From Glossina fuscipes (Eukaryota; Arthropoda; Insecta; Diptera; Glossinidae), in assembly GCF_014805625.2 (NCBI RefSeq), contig NW_023998414.1:20228021-20292020 (forward strand): a DNA stretch of 64,000 nucleotides. Reading direction: 5' to 3'. A program made the position numbers and the translations under genes. Position 1 is the first letter of the stretch. Each line of letters opens with the position of its first letter. The notes beneath the pieces are model-generated. The model had not been told where the DNA came from, made no database searches, and was given only the letters and a program-made list of their open reading frames with translations. Below are positions 14,179-28,745 of the stretch, in pieces.

Positions 14179-15202
14179 TGTATGTATGTATGTAGGTAGG
14201 TTGGTAGGTAGGTATCTAGGTATTTAGGTATGTATGTATGTAAGTATGTATTTAAGTATGTAAAAGTAAGTACATATGTAGTAAAGTAGATGTATGCGGT
14301 AGCAAAGACTTTTGGTGGATCGCAAATTTCTTTTTTATTATGATTGTGGACAACACCGGATAAATCAAATGCATGACAAGTAATAGATGGCGAGAGATTC
14401 GAATTATTTTCATCATTATTATTATTTATTATTCATTATTCATTATTATCATTGTTATTATTATTATTTTTTTTTTATTTTTTTTTATTTTTTTTTTTTT
14501 AAGCTGATTTATATGATTACGGTGGTAGCGGTGGTGGTGGTGGTGGTGGTGAGTTAATTGAATTGGTTGAGAGAAATAAATAAACTGATATATTAAATAA
14601 TAATTAAAAATTTATTGTTATAAAGAAAATAAAACAAGAAGTTTGACTTTTTGATAAGAACATCAATATTTTAATAGATTTTCAATCTTTTTTCTTTTTT
14701 TGAAAATAGTTTTAGTTACATTATTATTAGGTAAGTGTAGGTATGTGTATTTGTATGTGTGTATGTGTGTGTGTGAATGTGTGAATGTGTATGGGCAGGT
14801 TAGGGGTGTACGTGTGGACTTATAAATTGTTCTTAACACTTCTTGTTTAATAAGACATTTTTGGCTTTATTTAGTTTATGCAGATTCTTTTAAATTTGAT
14901 TTTTTTTGTTTTTTTAGTTGTTTCTTTATTATTATTATTATTTTTTTTTTTTTTTTTTTTTTTTAGTTGCTCGACTTACGATAGTCAGCATCGTTATTCT
15001 CCAGGTAGATAAGAGTTATCTGCTCCATATCTGGCAATTCCACTCTGTAGATGATTTCGCCTTTTTTACATCAACAACGGTCAATAAAGTACGTGTAGTA
15101 GTAGCAGTAGCAGTAGTAATTGTTGTAAAAGTGGTTGGTTTATTGGTTGATTTGTTTTTTTGGTACAGTGGTGATTGTTGTAATAATAATAGCAGTAATA
15201 GC

Positions 15203-15239
<37 letters not shown>

Positions 15240-15493
15240 ATAATAGTAACAGTAGTAGCAGTTGGAGTAACAGCAGTAAAGTTTTTTAGTATTACATTGA
15301 TAGATCGTTTTTTTTTGTTTTGGTTTTTTGAAAATTTAAAAAAAAATTATTAAATTTATATTCAGTCAGTTTAGGTGGTGGTATAGGCAGTAGTTTAGAT
15401 AAGTAGTAGATATTTTTTTTTATTTTTTTTTTTCGTTTATATATATTAATAGAAGAAGTAGAGTGGTAGTAGTAGTAGTAGTTGGTGGTGGTG

Positions 15494-15551
<58 letters not shown>

Positions 15552-15712
15552 TAGTAGTAGTAGTAGTAATAGTAGTAGTAGAGAACAATAAGATAAAATA
15601 AATTTAAAAGAAAAAATTCTATTATTGCCATACGTTGATATTTGTAGTCGGTTCGGTTTTATTATTATTATTTTTTTTTTTTTTTGTTATTATTATTAAT
15701 TTCAACTAAAAT

Positions 15713-15750
<38 letters not shown>

Positions 15751-15850
15751 NNNNNNNNNNNNNNNNNNNNNNNNNNNNNNNNNNNNNNNNNNNNNNNNNN
15801 NNNNNNNNNNNNNNNNNNNNNNNNNNNNNNNNNNNNNNNNNNNNNNNNNN

Positions 15851-15882
<32 letters not shown>

Positions 15883-18800
15883 CAAACTAGAGAATAAAAA
15901 GTAAACGCAAATTACTTAAACAACAAAATAATAAGAAAAAAAAAAAGAGGAAAATTAGAAAACAAGCCATATCTCAACTAATTTAAAGTTACTTCAAAAA
16001 AAAAAAAAAAGAAAATCAAAAACAAAACCTAATTAACGAAAAGAAAAAAAATTCAACAAAGTATTTCTTTTGCAGGCAAAGATGTCTGTTGAGACTGATT
16101 GGATGTAATGGTAAGAAGCCATAGAAATTAAAACTCAAATGATAATTAAGAAATACGCGATTTTTTTTTTTTTAAAACCAATTATATATATACATTTTCA
16201 TTTATTTGCTTTTATGAGAGAAAGAAGAAAAATTTCGTATTGCCACACCTACCATACAAGATCGATTAATGGATATATTTTGGTATTTTTTTTTTTTTTT
16301 TTTTTTTTGGACTAAGCGGTATACGCTTAAGCAAAAGAAAAGCGTTATATGTTTATTTTAGTAATCTTTTTTTTCACTATTATCGGGCAACTTGTTCACT
16401 CGTAAAATGGTGATTTAAACTAAACTCTTATTGAAAGCAAACTTAAATTTCTATGAATTAATCGATAAATCGATTCAATTTATAAGAGGAGCAAAAAAAA
16501 AAAAGAGTCGCTTATGCAATGAGTCTAATTGTGTTAGTATCGTAGACGTTCTTAATTATAATTTTTATGATTCTTGATAACGTGCTTCAGCTCTCCCTCT
16601 CTATCCTCAAAGAAAACTCTCTCTATACCCTTTCGACGATGATGATGAACCGATACATTGATTCCATCTGACTGGATTCTATAAGATCAGTTGTACCTCT
16701 TAAGAGGTTACACACACCATTGCATTCTTTTCAGAAAATTAACTTTTTTATTGATTCAATAGATGCTTTGAACGCTTTAGAATATCAAAGAAAAATTCTT
16801 TAACTGGAAGGTTTTGTCTCCCTCTAACGCTACCTGCTTCAACTGAGAATGTTTCAGGAGCTTGCAACTTGATATGTTTTGCCGTTGACCTTTTATAAGA
16901 GATGAAAGTTTAGATAGTTCATGTTCATGTTTCGAACGAAAGGATATTAGTGTGGCTACGTCAGTACAAATGGGCATATTACTGAAAATGTGGTTCAATG
17001 TTGTTGCAAAAAAAGCGACCGCAAATGTATCGCGCTAATTTTAGCAAGAGCTGCACAAGAGCCAGTAAACAAAAATTTAGAGTAAAAATATTGGAAAGAA
17101 ATATTTGAACATGGAAAGTCAATTTCTTCGCCCTAATAGAGCAGACTGACGCTATGTAAAACGCTATGTACCTTAATTCGAATGCTATCCTAACGATCAC
17201 TTTTTTAAAGACTTAACTACATGCATAAGAACTTTCTCGAATATTATGACTATATACAACTTTTCTTTCATCCCGAAAAAAAAACCCTGTTTTGTAGCAA
17301 CATCTCTACCCATCCTCTTGTTTTCGCTAAATATTTGGGAAAACGCCACCTCACTGAATTGTATCAGTAGGACAAGGGGCGAGCTTAACAACTCATATAT
17401 GGTATGGCCACGTATGGTGATAACATGCTCCCACTCATCTTTATTATGCAAAATTAGTCATTAAAAACCAGAATAAGGAAAGAGTTTTGCTGGAGTATGG
17501 CACATATATACGATATGTAATTGCTTGGAATGGATCGAGATAGTGTTAGAAAGATTTGCAGCATGTTTGCAACATTGGGATTTTTTGTTAAATAGCAATC
17601 CAGACAAATGTCGAATCAAATCTTTTGCAGACTCTATTAAATATTTACATCTGCAATATGACCCGTACTTCCGGCAGCAAGTTGTGGACAATAATGTTTT
17701 TAAAATTTTAAATTGATTTTTTTCTTTCTTTTAGCTTTTCTGCCCGTTTAAGACAAGCTTACAATCGGTCGGACCGCGACTACTTTTTCTTTTTTTTTTT
17801 AATTTGATCAGTGGATAAATAAAACAAGTTTCAGTCTTTTACGGACGAACGTGTCTAAACTGAACTGATTCAAATTGGCATTAATCGGAAATATTCGTTC
17901 CTATAAAATCTTCGAGGCGTTCGATGCGTTTCTCAAAATAAGACCAGGAAAGCAAAACGATAAATCTGATTATACTCTCCTCATACTTCTTTTGAGTAGA
18001 AATTCTTAAAAAACGTTTTTTTCCAATTTTGACATTTTTTTAAAATATTTCAATCCATCGCGCAATTGGCTAACGATATGCTAGATTTCTCAATACCTTT
18101 CTAACTTTCTTGTCTAACACATCAACACAAGGCAGGTTATCGTACATTTCGAAAAATTTTCGTATAGTAATTATTTTTTTTGGTATTTTGGACAGCATCG
18201 CAATAACTATGAAATAAATGAATATAAATGAAATTATCAATAGAGTTAAAAATTAAGTTAAAAATGGAAAAATTTAACCCATAATCTTTCTTAAACCTTT
18301 TGTTCGATTCGTTCGTAAATTTCTAAACATATTCCCAATTAGAAGGCATTTGAAGGTAGTCCTTAAATATGAATGAATGAATGAATTATATATGTATTGT
18401 ATGTATAGATTAAATATGGATTTTAAAATAAATTACTTTTTCCTTAATGTATTGTAAATTGGAAAAGAAATAAATATAAATAAAGAAACAAAGATCGCAA
18501 GGAGAGAGTATGTATATACACGTTATGAAAGCGGTCTATATAAATATATATAAATAATATTAAATATATGTTTGCGTAAATATGTATATGATAGTATATA
18601 TGTGATTAGTATATATATATATATTAAGGCTGATATGATTAGAGAGCCAATTAATCACAATGTCACGTAAATGTTAAAATTAAAGTAATCAAAAAATATA
18701 ACAAACATAAAAAATAAAAAAAAATAAAAAGAGAAATTAACAAAGGACTTTATTATTCTTGCCTAGGTTTAGTAATATAGCATGTGTGTGTGTGTGTATC

Positions 18801-18919
18801 TATGTTAAAGGGTAGCAATCTGTTTTTTAATTTTCTTTGGGTTTTTTTTTTCTTTTTTTTTTTTTATTTATATAAGGTATAGAGAGTTTAAAAGGTTTGT
18901 ATAAAGACAAAAACAAATA

Positions 18920-18981
<62 letters not shown>

Positions 18982-21312
18982 GAGTTAGGTGGGTACTTAA
19001 AATAAAAAGAAAACAGAAAAAAGTACATAAAGAAAAATACAAATAAATGGAAAAAAAGAAAGAAAAAAAAAAATTAAAGCTACATCCAAACATATGAATA
19101 AAACTTCTATTAAATAAAAAAAAAAAAAAAAAAAAAACTAAATCAGATTTTGCACACTTTTCTAAGTTTTTTTTTTTTTGGTTATTTTTTTTTATTATTT
19201 TTATTATTATTTTTTTTTGGCTTTATTGCACAAACATTTATAAAAAATGAAATAGAAACATTACATACCTCCTTCAGCGTTGGCATCGTCTTGTGTGTAG
19301 CAAAGCATAAAAGCTAGAAAAATTTGAAGAAGAATTGTAGGAAAGAAAGAGAGAGAAAGATAAAAAAAAAAAAACAGAATTGATTCGGTATGGCTTTTCA
19401 CAAACAAAGAGATAGGTAGAAAGACGACAGCAAGTAGAAAAAGATTACAAGGATTTTGGAAATTTTTATTATTATTTTTATTTTTATATATATATATATT
19501 TTTTTTTTCAATTGAATAAATGATAACAGCGGAGGCAGTAAGAGTGGGAGAAACGTATAACGTATAGTGGAGAGAATATGAAGCGAGAAATAGAAATAGA
19601 TAAAATAGAATAAGAAAACGAAAAAGGGAATATGATGAGGAGACGGGAAGCTTATTATGTGTGTGTTTAGACTAAGTCCGCTAAATATTATTAATAAATT
19701 TTACTTTCGAAACCCTAAGAAAGAAGAAAGCAATCTAATCAATTTTGGGACATTGTTCAAATTTTTAATATTTATATTTTGATGAGATGAGGATTTAAGA
19801 AATGCTTAGCTTTGCTGCTAAAAATGTACTTGCAACACATGTTTCCTTTTAATTATTATTAATATTATTATGATTATGATTTGAGATAAAACTGTGATGA
19901 ATAAATTAGCGAAAATCAAAATAATTAAAGAAAGGAAAAAAAAAAAAAAAAAAAAAAAGAACCAAATATGTGTGTTGCATAGTGTTACACATAATTATAC
20001 GATAAGAGTGAAAGAGCAAGGTGTACACGCGCTTTTAGACGATACCAGAGTAGAAGACAATACGTTTTTAGAAATATATTATTCAAGTTTCTTTTTATGA
20101 ATTTTCGTTTTTTTTTTTTTTTTATTATTCTTTTCAATAAAGTTATTGCACTCTAAATTTGAAAATGAAAAACTTACAATTTTGAATAAAAAAAAAATTA
20201 ATTTGTTAGACGTAGACTGTGTTAAAATTAGCTAGAAAAAAAAAACTTTAGTTAATCACCATATATTCACCAGATTAGTTAGTTTGTTTTTATTTTGTCT
20301 AAATATCTCTCCTTATGTATAATACTCAATATGCTTTTTACGCACTTACATAAGTTTTATAAATAGAAAAATTATTAGATATATGTGTATATAGATATTT
20401 TTTCTGCAATTAGACTTACGTTGTGGCTCGTTGGAATCATTGTTATTTAAATTGTTAACATCTAACTCACTAGTGCTGGCCGCAATTCCATTCGCTTTCG
20501 TTTTTACACGAAAAGTTGAATGAGGTGATTGTTCAGTTTTTCAGTTTTTTTTTTTTTTTTTTTTGTACATTTAACGAAAATTCCAAAACACACGTTTACA
20601 TAATTCGGACACAATACGTGGCGTAAAGTAACGAACATATGTACGGATGGGTGGATGGTAGGGATGATGTTTGGTGTTTTTTTTGTTTTTTTTTTTTTTT
20701 TTATCATTTCATGATTATGGAAATTGATTGATGATATTGAAGACACATTTAACAAACGCACGTTCATGTTAAGTTCATGTTTTGTTTTTTTTTTTTTTTT
20801 AAATGTAAAATAACAGAAAACAAAAAGTTTCAAATAATTATAGACATTTGCATAAAAAACAATTAGAAAAATTAAATATTAAAAATATTAAAATTATTAA
20901 AAATTATCATAAGGGTGTAGTAATAAAAAAAAAAAACATATGTTTTGATTTTCCTTGAAGTGCAAGTAAATTGTTAACAACGACTGTCTCTAAGTCTTAA
21001 TAAATCCTTTCCATTTCTGATTAAAGCGAACTGTTGTCAACATTTCTTTTTTTTTTTTTTTTTTCTTTTTTCTTTATTTACAAAAGCTATATATTTTTAT
21101 TGAAAATTTCTTTAGCTACTTACGCTCTTGATCACTTCCGTCTTCGTTACGTTCATCGCGACTCTTCATAAATGGGAATTTTCGTGAAAATGTGAAATTT
21201 TTCTTTTTACGATCTAAAGTTGATTGCTGGAATAAGGAGAATGAGATTGAGAAACGTAAGAACAGAATCTCTTTATAATAATATAATTAATAATAAATGA
21301 ACACACACGCTT

Positions 21313-21363
<51 letters not shown>

Positions 21364-24300
21364 AAATCTTTACAATATATTATTTTATATTTGGCATGAA
21401 TTGCACTTTGCAACACGCACCGATAACTCCTATATATAACGCACCATATCATATCATATGCTATCGTATCATATGACCTAAGTGTTCATATTATTTTGTC
21501 TATCTCCTAACTGCTTACATGATTTTGCTTATGCCCTATAATGATAGGTACTTGCATGTACATTGATTAGCGACATCTATTAGTTTAAATCATAAGGTAA
21601 TGCGAAATATTAAAATTGCATTTTCAACATTCATTCATTAAGTAAATCTATTACGACAATCTTAAGAAACCCATTCACATAAACGCCGAAGTGGAATATT
21701 CATAGTCATAAAGTTTTACTGTGCATATGGAGGGATCAGCAAGGTGTAATATATTACGAGTTGCTACAATCGAATGAAACTCGTGCTCAACATATTCGCC
21801 GAAAATAGCGCCTTCTGATTATCATTTGTTCGGATCGATGGCTTGACTGCCACGCGATTTCGAAATGTTGAAGAGCGAAAATGGATCAATGATTGAATCC
21901 CTGCCAAACCAATATCGGTCTTTCGATACGGTTTCCCCATATTACCCAAAAGATGGCAAAACGTTGCAGAAAATGATGGAAAATGTTTTGTACCAATTGT
22001 TCAAAAATTTTTGATCAAAATATATGCAAGCAAAATGACACAGGGTATCAATTTGCTGTTTTTTTTTTTTTTTTTTTTAGTTTACTCCTTTTTGGATTTA
22101 CTTATATCATTGCAGTCGACAATAGTCGATCTTCTTTTTTAGTTCTTTTAATTTAGGTATTAGGTCGGTTGCATAATTTTGTTGAAATCACATATCGTGC
22201 AAGTCGAAATCATCGAACATTTGCATATTTCTCTAACTTTCTCCATTGACGACAATTTTGTGTTTCATCCACAATTTAGCTGAACATTTAGCTCACATCA
22301 TTTTTATCTATTACCTGTACATATAGTGAACGTTTCAATTTTATATAAATTTGAAGGACTTGAAGGTGTACTAGTAGTTTCGTAAAAACGATTGAGATAA
22401 CATTTTTTCGACTTTTCTCAGTGTGTAAAATCAATTGGATAAGAGCTTCTATCTTTTAAAAAATTGTTTAACAATCTCTTCCTTCGTTGTTCATTGCCGT
22501 AATCCTATTGAGAAGATGCTTAACTTTTAGTCCTTACGTACAGCTGAAGATTAAATGTAGAAATATAATTTAATAATGTCATGAAAGCGTTAAGAAATTA
22601 GTCCATAGGCATTATGTTTATTTTTTAATCGAATTGGGAATGCAACCATGCATCGAGTTGCGTTCTTCTGCGTAACTAAAGAACGGATCAAAATTATATC
22701 GAAAAAAAAAAACAGAGAAAAAACTATTCCTTGTAATTGCCTATATAATCGCAACTTCCCACAAAATATTTAAGAAATCTCTCCGTCAAATCCTTTTAAA
22801 TACTAAAGCCAACCTTAAAATAATACAACGAATTATTACTTTTCACTTAAACACGCTTATAGACTCATTAAGAGACCACTAGGTAAACTAGGTTTAAAGT
22901 GGTGTGAATGACATAAAGTACTAATTATTTTTTGATTTAAAAGTTTCCCGGCGCCCATTAATGATTTGCGTAGTCATATGCCTTTTTAGCTTCATATGCA
23001 TCTTTGTTCACGATTCATTTCAAGTCGCACTAATTACCTTGCCCATAACAATTACATACAGAGTACAGGTAGATAGAAAAATAGGTGCGAGCTTCTATTT
23101 TGCGAATATGGTTCTACTGCTGTAAAATATAATACGAGGAATATGGGATATAATCCTGTCAAACGGACTTCGTTCGATGATTTCCAAACGAAGGTAGGTA
23201 AATGCTTATTTCATGTAATCATTTAAAGTAAATGCAATACATTTATATATTTACATACCTTATCTATGTTATTGTTTGCATTGACTGCGTGACCCTGAAA
23301 TTTGACGCTTCGATCGCGTGCACGCATTTTACGTTCCCAACGTCTTTTCGATGGTACAATACCGATTTGCTCATCTTCATTGTCACCTAAGACACGACGC
23401 GCCTGCCACCATTCATCGTCGGACGCATTAGTTACATGTAAAATATCTCCATGCTTAAAGGGCAAACCTCTTGACGGTAGACCGTCATCACGATTTGGAT
23501 CGTAATCGAACAAGGCTCTCACGTAAAGCGATCGTTTTTGTGTTGTGCGCAACAGGGTGCCGGTACCAGCGGCAGTAAGTGCCGCCTGTTGTTTTAATTC
23601 TTGTATTCTCGCTTCGAAACGATTATAATCTTCGGGTCGATATTGCGCCACCAAGGTAACAATTCCACCGGAAGTCTTTAACGTATAATAAAATTGCATT
23701 AAACTATATTAAGTGTATTTCATTTGTCCCTTACTTTTAAGGCCTGCGCGGCTTCTTCGTGAGTGGCATTTCTCAAGTCCGCATTATTCACATTCAGCAA
23801 CTGATCGCCACGTTTCAGTTCGCCACCTAAATCAGCAGGACCACCAGCCAATATAAATGAAACGTATATGCCTTGACCGTCTTCACCGCCCACAATATTA
23901 AAGCCCAAGCCTTGTGGACCTTTTTGTATGGTTATTGTTCGCGGTTCCCTGCATACAATAAAAGAATATAAAATGCATATAAAATTCCAATGAACTTTCG
24001 TTCAGCTACGGACTGAAACAAATTATATTATAAATTATTTGCTGATTAACTAACTAACGAATGAATGAATATTTCATTCCACTTTTTTCCTTTACATAAC
24101 ACGGCTACCAAATGGGTTCTTGTCGCTGCCGCAATTTAATACGATTTATATCACTGCTCATATCTGAAAGCAAGCGCTCTATAAATTCATTGTTCATTAT
24201 TATTATTTAAGCTTTTCTCGCCAACATTGCTATCAAAACTTTATTTCTTTTCGTTTTCTTATGTCGTCTTATGTTTTCTCGCTATTATCATATGCATGAC

Positions 24301-27300
24301 TTGTCGGTAAAGTTTGCCAAATTTGAAAAAAAAAGAAAACTTATAACTTAACTACACTCACACTATTCGGCCATACATTTAATAAAGCCATTTAATAATA
24401 ACGCAACTATATCCATAGATATCACGCCGTTTACCGTGATTAACCTTTAATAATGTGACAGGAAAGAAAGTGTTGTGTAACTTTTGACAAAGCGCTTTGA
24501 ACAGCGTTGGATGTTTATTTGTTTGTTTGTTGTTGTTATTGTTGTTGTTGTTGTTGTTGAAAAATACCCGTTGTATAATTTAGTTGACAAGGCATTATAT
24601 TGGACCACCATAATTACTTGGCTAAATTGAGATAGGTTGATTGGACATGTGCGTGGATGTTGCAACAAAACTCAACTACCCTAACAATAATGTGTTAACT
24701 ATGTGTGTACCATTTGTAATCATAAATCGATATTTTACTTAGAATGCCTTTAACCATTAATTTTTCACACACTAAACCCGCCCGGGGGAGGGGGCTTTTT
24801 TTTTTTTGTTTAAATAACTATAATCTCAAGCTTTGCCCCTTCTTTTTTTCTTCTTCTTAAATTACCGATCCTGACATCTAATGCGATACAATCAATAGAA
24901 ATATTCGGCAGGACAGTTAAAATTTGGGATGTTGAACCATCATTCTTAGAGCGCAATACACACAAACAGATATGAGTGGTTTAAAATAATCAAAATTTCC
25001 CCACCTAAGTTCCTGCACACTTCGGTCGATTTCGAACTGAGGTTGTGCAGACGCCCGTGATCACAAAAATTAAGTTGAAAAGCAAAACGTTTGTTGTATT
25101 AGCGCTTCTTCGTTAAGTTCACAGTTGGGGAGTGATTCGTTAGCCGATTGCAACAATAAATTGATAGCTTATGGGAAATATTGACCTGAAGATTTGTACA
25201 AATAATCGAGTCGCCCGGGAATGTTTTCCGGTTGTCGGGAATCGCGATTACGAGTTCAAACCTTTCACAAGGGGAACAAACTTCTTGTCATTCTGATTTT
25301 TTCTACCTTCCTCTGTCTTGAAGCCAACTATTTAAAAGTCAACTATATATGTGTATGTCATAGCCGGGCAAGGCGAACCTTTACATACTGTACATCATTT
25401 CGCTTAACTTATAACCCCACAAAAATTATAAATTATTTTTATGTAAACGCATAATACGCATGAAAACCCTCTTATCGGTCGATACTCAAACATCAACGGG
25501 CTCTAAATTTAGCAAACGTAATTTAATTATGAAAGCTTTTATCATTTTTCCGTTGCCCTTGGGCAGACAACATGCGGACACACAAGCCTAAATCAATTTG
25601 GAAAATGATTCTAAATCGATCGGTATAATAAATGCTATGTTTACCTCAAGTGCTCCTGTGCATTGCAATCGCACGCATAAACTTAATACATCCCCATACC
25701 ACGAGGGTATCAAAAGCGGAGAGTTAACCCTTTATCAATATAAAGCATAACTGTACACTAAACCACTTGTAGTGCAGGTATATTAAGTTTGTGCGGATCT
25801 ATGTGATACCCAGAATAGCCAACTTTTATTATGTCGAGTCAGAATTGTCTTGTGAATTCAATCAAGTTTGTCTGTCCATCTTCCCATGTAATTGCAAAAA
25901 TCAACCTACGGGTCACAATTTTCGAGATATGTGGACAAAATTTGACACAATAAGGACCTCCTGCCCAAGGACAAACACTATTTGAAATGATTTGGATCGG
26001 ATCATTTTTATGATCGCTTCCCAAACAACGGCTTATGGAATGCAAAACCGTTCCATTACGATGCATAAAAAAACCCAGAAAGACTTGAGATACATGCGCT
26101 TTTTTATACACCGATATATTCAGCAACACTTTCTCAATCGATGTATACTTGTCTGTTCGTCTGTCCAACTTGTGAATCACAATACTTGAGATGTTTTAAT
26201 GAACTCTGTTACACCGACATGTTTTAGCCCAAGGGCGAATGCAATTGAAAATGGTTTACGCCTTATTTTGAAAAGTGATTATATGGATAACTAATTCAAG
26301 CGAAGTGGTGTAGGATATTTATTTAATGTTGGACCAATAGACCACTGTAATGCTTTTACTTGTTAATTAAGATTTACTCACCTCGTTATATCTTCAGTGC
26401 TAACAGCACGCGGAGTACCAGGAGGTACGGCAGCCAAAACATTCGATGATGCATATCTGGACGCTGGTTCTATAAATCGTATTGAATTTTTTTTTTTTTT
26501 TTTTTGGTTTTTTGTTTTTTTTTTTTAATTTTTGGTTTTTTGTTATAATATATATATTAGAAAAAAAAAAGAAGAAATCAAAACGACAAAACACATACAA
26601 AAAAAGTGAAACAAAATTGAAAACAATTAAAAGAACCGATTAGTGGCGATGCTAAAAGCTGTTGTTGTTGGTGTTGGCAAAGAAAGATAAATAAATGAAG
26701 AGTTTAAGAGAAAATATTTTTTGATAAAACACAGAGAATAATAAAAATGTTCATAAAAACAATATAGACATTTATTATAAACAAACCACTCTTGTATGCA
26801 GGCATGCCAGGTAGAGAGACATTTAAAAGAATAAAAAGGGAGAAAACGAAAAAGAAAACGTGCACAACCAGTAATAATTTATAGTTAGGGAACTTTTGAA
26901 TTTTTTAATTTGTTTTCTTTTTTTTTTTTGCGCTTAATTCTTAAATATCAAAGATTAACAGAAGAAACATTGAGTGCAATAACTTTTTTTTTTTTTTTTT
27001 TTTTTTTCTTGTTAATTTATTTAATAAACGCGATTTTTTTGTCATAACAAATAAATATTATTAATTTTTTGTTTTTCTGTCCTTCATTGTACAGCTTTTG
27101 CTTTTCTCAAATATGCAATATAAGTTAAAATTAAAGGCAAATTAATAAATAAACAATAATTGCATAAAAAATTATATGAAAATTAAAAGCCCGCGCGATA
27201 TGTGTAATTTAATCAGAGACAATTGCTCTCTAGTTTCATAATATAATTGTTGTTGTAATTTGATTAATACTTCAATATGCAAGCAAGCATACAAGTGTAG

Positions 27301-27340
27301 CTCTATTTAAATGAATGGTCAAGGAAACGAATTAGACATT

Positions 27341-27379
<39 letters not shown>

Positions 27380-28706
27380 TGGTAGACATAGTAATGTAGT
27401 AGTTAAGTATGTGAAGAATAGAGAGTTTAAAGCTTAGCTGGCCATATAAAGAACATAACAAATGAAAATGTTAACGAAAGCTTACGAGGCAAAGGTGACT
27501 GGGATCTGGAGGCTGATGCAATTTCGGCTACAGCAGGATTGGATGAGGAGGCTACTGTGTATTGTTGGTGGTGTTGTTGTTGTTGTTGTTGTGGTGGTGG
27601 TGGTGGTAGTGATGGTAATGCTTGTTGTTGATTGATATTGTTATTGGTAGTGGCTGTGGTGGAGGATGAACGAGCATAATCGACAACTGACTGTCCTACA
27701 GTATTTACCGCACCTGTTGAATGTGAATTAACCTGACTAAAGTGTTGAGTTTGCGTTACACTCATCAAATGCTGCGATTTGCCAACAATTAATGTCACTC
27801 TATCAACAACGGATTTCAATGTGGCGACCGCCTGTTCATGTGTAACATTTTCTAAATTTTTCTCTTCCTAAAAAAAGTGTTAACAAAAAAAAATAAATAA
27901 ATAATTAAAAAATAAAAAATTATTGCAATTTAATCGTAAATCTTGAGACAAATACTATCAAAATATTTACCCCATTTGCTTTGACTCCGATTAATTTATC
28001 GCCAATAGACAAGCGTCCGTCGACAGCAGCGGCACCGCCATCCATTATTTTGGTAACATAAATACCATTATCGCCGGGTATATGCTGATTGCCAATGCCG
28101 CCAGCTATAGAAAAGCCCAAACCTTTAACACCTTTCACAAGATCGATTTCAATGGCCTTGGGACCCGTTGTTTCAGAGCTCGCCGCTATCTTAGGACTTG
28201 TAGTTAATGCACCCGTGCTAACACCTCCGCCACCACCATCGCTACGTTTCCTTTTCACGTGCAGTTTCACAACATTTCCGGCTTTCTTTAACGCATCTAC
28301 TGCCCCGGCATGTGGCACATCCACCACCGATACATCATTAACCGTAACAATAATATCGTTAACGCACAAACGACCATCGGCTGCGGCTGCGCCGCCCGGT
28401 ATTAATTTTGTAATATAAATGGAGGTATCATTGCCTATATGAGGATTGTCGGTGCCGCCAGCAATTGAAAAGCCCAAGCCCGAAGTGCCGCGTTCCAAAG
28501 TTATGTCTTCGTATTGCCAATTTTCGTCGCCGTTAACCTTTAAAAGATTCAAAATTCAACGAGATGAAGACGATTATCTTAAAACATCGCATTTATATAT
28601 ATATAAAAAAAAAATAAATAAATAAATAAAAAAAATAAATAAATAAATATATTAAACGTAAAGTTAAGTGTTAACTAGAAAAGCCATAAAAAAAACTTAA
28701 TAATAA

Positions 28707-28745
<39 letters not shown>

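Larger units (their letters stand above)
7662..19268. other. dlg1 11.6-kb intron upstream of the GUK exons
   Basis: Besides repeats listed separately, I see no coding exon. It is packed with homopolymers and simple repeats and contains the assembly gap. Short open frames near 16,777-17,716 have no recognised homology. Confidence 0.5.

Noticed and set aside
14918..15631. Long frames rich in Ser, Thr, Tyr or Val around 15 kb
   Set aside because: They are translations of AGT arrays in several frames and have no other content.
25839..26180. 113-codon minus-strand frame
   Set aside because: It lies entirely within two copies of the dispersed repeat and shows no protein likeness.
27427..27485. 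Extension of the PDZ linker exon past RSQSPLPR
   Set aside because: A good donor gtaagc at 27,485 and a phase-matched conserved next exon show this is intron.
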